A DNA stretch of 27,230 bases from Thermoflexus hugenholtzii JAD2 (GTDB lineage Bacteria > Chloroflexota > Dehalococcoidia > UBA2979): contig CAMDBZ010000003.1 in the NCBI GenBank assembly GCA_945889565.1, positions 1 through 27,230 of the forward strand, written 5' to 3'. Position 1 is the stretch's first letter. Every line of letters starts with the position of its first letter. Positions 22,721 through 27,230 of the stretch are shown here, in pieces. The notes under the pieces were generated by a model. It searched no databases and was not told the origin of the DNA. It was given only the letters and a program-made list of their open reading frames with translations. A program made the translations under genes and the position numbers.

Positions 22721-24079
22721 ATGCAGGAGCCGGAGCCGCATCCCCGCACGCCCGCCGAGGAGCTCACCGCGCTCCACGCAGCGGGCGACCGCGCCGCGCT
22801 CGTCCGCGCCGCCGCAGCGCTCCACCCTGCCGACCTCGGCGAGGTGTTCGCGAGCGACGAGGGCGAGCTGCGCGCGCTGTTGCTCGACGTGCTGCCGGGC
22901 CGCCAGGTCGGCGCCACGCTCGCGTACATCGAGCCCCGCTACCGGAACGCACTGCTCGTCGGCCTCGCGCCTGCGCGCATCGCCGAGGTGCTCAGCGCCG
23001 TCGCGGACGACATCGCGACGGACGTCATCCAGGAGCTGCCGGACGAGATCGCCGACGCAGCGCTGACCGCGATGCCCGTGGCGCTGCAGCGCCAGGTCGG
23101 CCGGCTCATCGAGTACGGCCCGGAGACCGCCGGTGGCCGCATGACCGGCCAGCGCATCGCCGTTGGCCCCGAACGCACCGTGCGCGAGGTGATCGACTTC
23201 CTCCGCTCGCTTCGCCCGAATACGGAACAACCGTTCTATGTGTACATCACGGACGCCGCGAACCGGCTGAGCGGCGTGCTCAACCTGCGCTGGCTGATCA
23301 CCGCGCCCCCTGATACGCCCGTCGGCACGCTGGCCGCCACCGCCGCCGTCTCCGTCACCGCCGACACCGACCAGGAGGAGGCCGCGCGTCTGCTCAAGCG
23401 CTACAACCTGCTCGCGCTGCCGGTCGTGGACGGCGCAGGACGGCTGCTGGGCACGGTCACCGCCGACGACCTGCTGGACGTGCTCGAGGACGAGGCGACC
23501 GAGGACATGTACCGCATGGTCGGTGTGGACGTGGACGAGGACCTGCGCGGCGTGGGCCGTTCCGTGCGCCACCGCCTGCCGTGGCTGGCCGTGAACCTCG
23601 GCACCGCCACGCTCGCCGCGGCGGTCGTCTCGCTGTTCGAGGACACGATCACGCGGCTCGCGCTGATCGCCGCGTTCATGCCGATGGTGGCCGGTATGGG
23701 CGGCAACGCCGGCATCCAGACCGTCACCGTCGTCGTGCGCTCGCTGGCGCTCGGCCGCATCGCGCCGCGAGACGCCTGGGGCGTGCTGCGCCACGAGCTC
23801 GCGGTGGGGCTGATCATCGGCGTGGCGATCGGCGTGCCCGTGGGCATCGCCGGCTGGGCGATCGAGGGCAGCCCGGTGCTCGGGCTGATCGTGGCCGCCG
23901 CGATGTGCGCGAACATCGCAAACGGCATGGTTACCGGCGTCGCGGTGCCCTTGCTGCTGCACCGCGCCGGGCAGGACCCGGCCATCTCCGCGGGCATCTG
24001 GATGACCACCTTCACGGACGTGATCGGCTTCCTGCTGCTGCTGGGCCTCGCCACGCTCTTCCTCGACGCGCTGCTCTGA
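22721..24079 (+). CDS. mgtE: Magnesium transporter MgtE
   Basis: A 452-residue Mg2+ channel/transporter. The cytoplasmic N domain (about 10-130) has LHPADLGEVF and LPDEIADAAL. Two CBS domains follow (about 137-262), including RMTGQRIAVGPERTVREVIDFLR and YNLLALPVVDGAGRLLGTVTADDLLDVLEDEATEDMYRMVG. Five membrane helices run from about 285 to the end, with the signature PMVAGMGGNAGIQT at 321-334 and the pore-type Asp433 in TTFTDVIGF. Full length. The CBS and N domains sense cytoplasmic Mg2+ and close the pore. ATG at 22721; the short upstream region leaves no room for an M-box. It is followed by a bulged hairpin. Confidence 0.96.
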   Translation: MQEPEPHPRTPAEELTALHAAGDRAALVRAAAALHPADLGEVFASDEGELRALLLDVLPGRQVGATLAYIEPRYRNALLVGLAPARIAEVLSAVADDIATDVIQELPDEIADAALTAMPVALQRQVGRLIEYGPETAGGRMTGQRIAVGPERTVREVIDFLRSLRPNTEQPFYVYITDAANRLSGVLNLRWLITAPPDTPVGTLAATAAVSVTADTDQEEAARLLKRYNLLALPVVDGAGRLLGTVTADDLLDVLEDEATEDMYRMVGVDVDEDLRGVGRSVRHRLPWLAVNLGTATLAAAVVSLFEDTITRLALIAAFMPMVAGMGGNAGIQTVTVVVRSLALGRIAPRDAWGVLRHELAVGLIIGVAIGVPVGIAGWAIEGSPVLGLIVAAAMCANIANGMVTGVAVPLLLHRAGQDPAISAGIWMTTFTDVIGFLLLLGLATLFLDALL

Positions 24080-24093
24080 GCCCCGCGCGCAGA

Positions 24094-24124
24094 TCGGGCC
24101 CGCACCGCCCCCGCCGCGGGCCGA
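24094..24124. terminator. Stem-loop after mgtE
   Basis: TCGG-g-CCCGC (24094-24103) pairs with GCGGGCCGA (24116-24124) with one bulged G and a 12-base loop, 15 bases past the mgtE stop. No T-tract. A plausible terminator between mgtE and the cysteine-cluster gene. Confidence 0.45.
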
Positions 24125-24164
24125 CCCTGATGCGCCGCCCCGGCCCCGCCGTCAGCATGGGTGC

Positions 24165-25232
24165 ATGGCGCAACACGCGAGCCACGCCGCCTTCGGGAAG
24201 CAGCCCAAGCACGCCTACGTCCAGTGGGACGAGGCGGTCCAGTGGGGCTGCTCGCTCAAGGGCTGGAATTGCTGCGTCGACAAGGGCATCGCGGTGCGCC
24301 CGTACGACCTCGTGCGTTTGCGGCACGCGCTGGGCCGGCCCTCGAATGAGATCACGTCCGACGAAACGGTCACGTTCGCGTGGCACGGCGGCTTGCTGAT
24401 CGGCTCGCTCGCACACAAGCCCTACACGCCGGGCCACGTCGCGTGCACGTTCTTCGAGGAGATGACGAACGTCGGCGCTCGCGCCCTGCGCGAGAGCGAC
24501 CCGGACGCCTTCGCCGCGCTGCCGGAGCGCGTGCGCGCGGCCGCCGATGCGCCCGCGAAGGGCGAGTACCGCGTCGCCGGCCTCTGCGGCGCGCATCAGA
24601 ACCGCCCCGAGGTCTGCCGCGCCTTCCCGTACCAGCGCGAGGTCGGGCTCGTGCTGGCCGACGGCACGCTCGAGGATGTGCGCGCCCGCCGCGTGAACCT
24701 CTGTGGCTCCTGCGCGCTTTCCACGCCCACGACGCCCCGCGAGGTCGTGGCGACCGAGGACGTCGCCGAGTACTGGCGCGCGAACGACGCGTTCAGCGCG
24801 GTCGCGTCCTACTACCGCTCGCGCGGCGCAGGGAACTTCGACGATCCGCGCTACCGCCGCCTGCCCCTGCCACAGGCGGACCTGACGCAGCTGTGGGCGG
24901 CGATGTACCTGCCCGACTCGGACCCCGTGGTGCGCGAACGCTACCCGGAGCAGTGGCGCGCGCCGCTCGACATCGAGGGCGACCGCGCGATCCACGCGCT
25001 CGTGCTGGAGCACGCGCTCGACCGGCTGGACGCGCTGCTGGCGCAGCTCGGCGTCGACAGCGCGGCGCTCGGCACGAAGGGTGCGCCCGACGTGCCGCGT
25101 CCGCAGCTCGATCGGCTGCTCGATCCCTCGCGCGAGCCGATCCCGCCCGCGGCGCCGCTCACGTTCGCTCCCGAACGACGCGTCGACGACGCCCCGCGGC
25201 CCGAGGCCACGGCTGACACGTCTGCCGCCTGA
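24165..25232 (+). CDS. YkgJ-family cysteine-cluster protein
   Basis: A 355-residue protein. The N-terminal 190 residues hold a cysteine cluster of the YkgJ type (zinc- or iron-chelating): C29-x6-C36-C37 in GCSLKGWNCCVDKG, then C94, then C141-x9-C151 in LCGAHQNRPEVCRAFPY, and C180-x2-C183. PYDLVRLRHALG after the CC pair is also typical of the family. The C-terminal 160 residues are helical, with a Pro-rich end, and unrecognised. No signal peptide or membrane helix. The same cluster domain occurs in the flagellin lysine N-methylase FliB, which makes the position beside flagellin 2 (convergent, 88 bases apart) suggestive, but it is widespread in other proteins. ATG 24165; function not established. 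Confidence 0.8.
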   Translation: MAQHASHAAFGKQPKHAYVQWDEAVQWGCSLKGWNCCVDKGIAVRPYDLVRLRHALGRPSNEITSDETVTFAWHGGLLIGSLAHKPYTPGHVACTFFEEMTNVGARALRESDPDAFAALPERVRAAADAPAKGEYRVAGLCGAHQNRPEVCRAFPYQREVGLVLADGTLEDVRARRVNLCGSCALSTPTTPREVVATEDVAEYWRANDAFSAVASYYRSRGAGNFDDPRYRRLPLPQADLTQLWAAMYLPDSDPVVRERYPEQWRAPLDIEGDRAIHALVLEHALDRLDALLAQLGVDSAALGTKGAPDVPRPQLDRLLDPSREPIPPAAPLTFAPERRVDDAPRPEATADTSAA

Positions 25233-25263
25233 TCGCACCGCTCACGCGCCGCTCTGCATGACG

Positions 25264-25295
25264 ACGAGGCCCCCGCGTCACCGCGGGGGCCTCGT
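25264..25295. terminator. Perfect 14-bp hairpin between convergent genes
   Basis: ACGAGGCCCCCGCG (25264-25277) and CGCGGGGGCCTCGT (25282-25295) form a perfect stem with loop TCAC. It lies 31 bases after the cysteine-cluster gene and 25 bases after the flagellin 2 stop, so it can terminate both. No T-tract. Confidence 0.8.
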
Positions 25296-25320
25296 GCCGA
25301 ACGAACTGGGAGCCGAGCGG

Positions 25321-26517
25321 CTACCCCTGGAGCAGCGAGAGCGCGATCTGCGCCGAGCTGTTCGCCTGCGACAGGACGGACACGCCGGCCTGCTGCATGA
25401 TCTGCCGCGTGACCAGCTCCGAGGACAGCTTCGCGATGTCCGCGTCGCGGATGCGCGACTCGGAAGCGCTCAGGTTCTCGGCCGCCACGCCCAGGCTCGT
25501 GATCGCCGTCTCGATCTGGTTCTGCGCCGCACCGAACTTCGCGCGCTGGGTGCTGACTTCCTGGATCGCTGTGTCGACCGACGCGAGCAGGGTGTTGGCC
25601 TTGCCCACCGTGGACACGTTGGTGTTGTCCACGATCAGCGTGCCGATCTTGCTGGCGCCACCGAGGGCGGACGCCTGCATGTCGGCGTACGACACCGAGA
25701 TCGTGTCCGACGACTCCGAGCCGACCTGGTACGCCGCCGAGCCGGCGCCGATCGCCGTGACGATGGTCTTGGTGTTGAGGTCCGTGAGGATGTCGTCAAC
25801 AGTCTTGGCGGTCACACCGACGACCGTGATCGACGCCGAGTGCACGCCGTTGAACGCGAACGTGATCGTGCCGTCCGCGCCGATCGTGCCGTCCGTGTTG
25901 ACCACGTCGGTCGACTGGCCGCCCTGGGTGATGCGCAGCGTCGTGGCGTTGACCTTCGACAGCGTGTACGTCGTGACACCGGCCGGGTCCGCCTTCAGCT
26001 TGCTCACGTCCACCGCAGCGACGTCCACGACGGCCGTGGTCGTCAACTGGACACCGGTCTTGACCGTCGAAGTTGCGTCCTGCGTGGTGGACAGGGAGCC
26101 CGTGAGCAGGCTCAGGCCGTTGAACTTCGTGCGCGACGCGATGTTGTTGATCTCGTTCTTGAGCGTCAGCACCTCTTCACCGATCGCCGTGCGGTCGGAC
26201 GCCGAAAGGGTGCTGTTACCGGCCTGCACGGCCAGCTCGCGCGTGCGCTGGAGGATGCCGTGCACCTCGTTCAGCGCGCCTTCAGCGGTCTGCAGCATCG
26301 AGATGCCGTCTTGCGCGTTGCGGGCGCCCTGATTGAGGCCGCGCACCTGCGCGCGCAGCTTCTCGCTGATGGCAAGGCCGGCGGCGTCGTCGGCGGCGCG
26401 GTTCACGCGCAGACCGCTCGACAGCTTCTCGAGCGCCTTGCTCATCTTGCCCCCGGTGACGTCCAGGTTGCGCTGGGCGTTCAGGGCCTGGATGTTCGTG
26501 TTGACGATCAGTGCCAT
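25321..26517 (-). CDS. fliC: Flagellin 2
   Basis: A 398-residue flagellin. N-terminal: MALIVNTNIQALNAQRNL ... LEKLSSGLRVNRAADDAAGLAISEKLRAQVRGLNQG. C-terminal: AQNQIETAITSLGVAAENLSASESRIRDADIAKLSSELVTRQIMQQAGVSVLSQANSSAQ. The segment QRTRELAVQAGN is intact. The central domain (about 147-310) aligns closely with flagellin 1 (for example VTTYTLSK-NATTLRITQGG-STD and KTIVTAIG-GSA-Y-VG-E-SDTIS), which is unusual for the part that normally varies most. I place the start at ATG 26517 by homology, with AGGAGG 11 bases upstream; the longer frame is non-flagellin. A good sigma-28-like promoter lies about 100 bases upstream, so this may be the major filament subunit. Confidence 0.96.
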   Translation of the reverse strand: MALIVNTNIQALNAQRNLDVTGGKMSKALEKLSSGLRVNRAADDAAGLAISEKLRAQVRGLNQGARNAQDGISMLQTAEGALNEVHGILQRTRELAVQAGNSTLSASDRTAIGEEVLTLKNEINNIASRTKFNGLSLLTGSLSTTQDATSTVKTGVQLTTTAVVDVAAVDVSKLKADPAGVTTYTLSKVNATTLRITQGGQSTDVVNTDGTIGADGTITFAFNGVHSASITVVGVTAKTVDDILTDLNTKTIVTAIGAGSAAYQVGSESSDTISVSYADMQASALGGASKIGTLIVDNTNVSTVGKANTLLASVDTAIQEVSTQRAKFGAAQNQIETAITSLGVAAENLSASESRIRDADIAKLSSELVTRQIMQQAGVSVLSQANSSAQIALSLLQG

Positions 26518-26522
26518 GGCTG

Positions 26523-26540
26523 GTTCGGCCTCCTGTGCCG
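26523..26540 (-). promoter_or_regulatory. Ribosome-binding block of flagellin 2, shared with flagellin 1
   Basis: Eighteen bases containing AGGAGG, identical at 17 positions to 19095-19112 and placed at the same five-base distance from the ATG. The rest of the two leaders shows little similarity by eye. Confidence 0.7.
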
Positions 26541-26616
26541 TACCCGGCATCACGCCGGGACCGATGGGCGCCCGCCTGCGCCCGTAGGGAGCCCCTCGCA
26601 CGGGGGCTCGCGGCAA

Positions 26617-26644
26617 TCATCGGCAGCGCCTACCCCGCTCCTTA
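26617..26644 (-). promoter_or_regulatory. Sigma-28-like promoter of flagellin 2
   Basis: On the minus strand TAAG (26641-26644), a 16-base spacer, then GCCGATGA (26617-26624) compare well with the sigma-28 consensus TAAA-N15-GCCGATAA. The leader would be about 90 bases. This is the best promoter match in the window and fits with flgM at 13258-13551. Confidence 0.6.
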
Positions 26645-26661
26645 GGGGGACGCACCCCCTA
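26643..26661. repeat. Perfect 7-bp inverted repeat overlapping the flagellin 2 -35 box
   Basis: TAGGGGG (26643-26649) and CCCCCTA (26655-26661) flank ACGCA. The arm nearest the gene overlaps the -35 element by two bases, a typical place for an operator. No regulator can be named. Confidence 0.4.
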
Positions 26662-26720
26662 CGCCGAGGGGACCTCCAGGCACCGAGCGAGGGCAGCGCC
26701 ACCCGCCGCAGGGCCGCCCC

Positions 26721-26793
26721 GTACGGGCGCCGGGCGCGCCAATTCGGGGCGCACCGGGCCGCGGGCGCTCTCCTTCCCGAGCGGCGCCCGTAC
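26721..26793. repeat. Perfect 12-bp inverted repeat between flagellin 2 and the right-edge gene
   Basis: GTACGGGCGCCG (26721-26732) and CGGCGCCCGTAC (26782-26793) are exact complements, 49 bases apart. The region lies between divergent genes, so it is not a terminator. The arm sequence recurs with one added G at 19241-19253 upstream of flagellin 1. The whole 298-base intergenic stretch (26518-26815) holds only these regulatory features; no further gene is seen in it. Confidence 0.6.
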
Positions 26794-26815
26794 CCCGTGC
26801 TCGTAGCATCCGCAC

Positions 26816-27230
26816 ATGACCGCACGTCCGACCCAGCGCCCCGCCGAGCACCCGTCCGCGCGCCCCGCCGAGCGGCTGCTCGTCTGCGGTTGGGACGACG
26901 CGCTGCCCCCGCTGCTGCGCGCGCTGGACCGCGAGGCGGGGCTGCGCGCGTGTGCCATCGGCGACACACGTGCTGGGCAGCTGATCCGCGCGCGCCAGGC
27001 CACCGGCGCGCCCTGCTACCAGCACGTGCGCGAGATGCTGCGCGTGGCGGAGGCCGACGTCGTGCTGGCCGCCGGGGCGCGCTCTGCGGCCGGCGCGGCC
27101 GAGCGGGCCGCCGCGCGGGCGCAGGACCTGCTGCTCTTCGGCCCCGCCATGGACGGCGACGCGCTGGCCGCAGCCGCCGCGGCGGTGGCCCGCCACGACG
27201 CCGCCTGCTTCGTGCTGCGACCGGCGCTGC
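26816..27230 (+). CDS. Unrecognised protein, N-terminal part, possible Rossmann-like domain; cut by window edge
   Basis: An ATG at 26816 opens a frame that continues to the right edge (138 codons) with no stop. After a Pro/Arg-rich first 20 residues it reads RLLVCGWDDALPPLLRALDREAGLRACAIGD, then IRARQATGAPCYQHVREMLRVAEADVVLAAG, then DLLLFGPAMDG. This alternation of beta strands and helices, with an acidic residue after the second strand (GD) and an 'ADVVL' strand, recalls NAD(P)-binding oxidoreductase folds, but no GxGxxG is present. I do not assign a function. Codon usage (G/C at third positions) supports it being a real gene. It is divergent from flagellin 2 and shares its control region. 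Confidence 0.6.
   Translation, partial: MTARPTQRPAEHPSARPAERLLVCGWDDALPPLLRALDREAGLRACAIGDTRAGQLIRARQATGAPCYQHVREMLRVAEADVVLAAGARSAAGAAERAAARAQDLLLFGPAMDGDALAAAAAAVARHDAACFVLRPAL

Noticed and set aside
1..27230. Prophage, insertion sequence or integron
   Set aside because: No transposase, integrase, recombinase or phage structural gene is recognisable, and GC-rich codon use looks uniform across the genes.

Overview
The window is very GC-rich bacterial DNA carrying a large part of a flagellar gene cluster. Almost all flagellar genes lie on the minus strand, so transcription runs from right to left. Organism: high GC, compact overlapping operons, a sortase, a cNMP/DUF2225 protein, a short Bacillus-type FlgD and the TIGR02530-type flagellar operon protein, with no P- or L-ring genes (flgI, flgH, flgA) in view. 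This points to a Gram-positive-type (monoderm) flagellum. A high-GC flagellated Chloroflexota lineage is my best guess, with an actinobacterium as the alternative; this is inference from gene content, not a search.

Layout. At the left edge is the 3' end of a carbon-nitrogen hydrolase (plus). Converging on it is a minus-strand trio: a cNMP-binding/DUF2225 protein, a membrane-anchored beta-propeller protein and a small protein with two zinc-finger-like units. From 13.1 kb down to 3.1 kb runs the hook-basal body operon fliF-fliG-fliH-fliI-fliJ-flgB-flgC-fliE-fliK-flgD-(TIGR02530)-flgE. Here flgBC-fliE sits after fliJ instead of before fliF as in Bacillus. Upstream (13.2-19.1 kb, also minus) are flgM, a sortase, flgN-like, fliS, fliD, a flaG-like gene and the first flagellin.

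From 19.3 to 22.6 kb (minus) come a PDZ-domain lipoprotein, tRNA-His(GTG), a transglycosylase fused to a degenerate M23-like domain, and a flavin reductase-like protein. Two plus-strand genes follow: an MgtE Mg2+ transporter and a cysteine-cluster (YkgJ-like) protein. A strong shared hairpin separates the latter from a second flagellin (25.3-26.5 kb, minus). At the right edge an open reading frame runs off the window, divergent from flagellin 2.

How it works together. FliF/FliG form the MS ring and rotor. FliH/I/J energise export. FlgB/C/FliE build the rod, FlgD/FlgE/FliK the hook, and FliD/FliS/FlgN/FlaG/FliC the filament. FlgM would hold back sigma-28, and sigma-28-like -10 boxes precede both flagellin genes. 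The regulatory highlights are a GTACGGG(G)CGCCG element in inverted repeats upstream of both flagellin genes, and an identically placed leader block around both ribosome-binding sites. Not seen here, and probably elsewhere: fliL/M/N/O/P/Q/R, flhA/B, flgK/L, motA/B, fliA.
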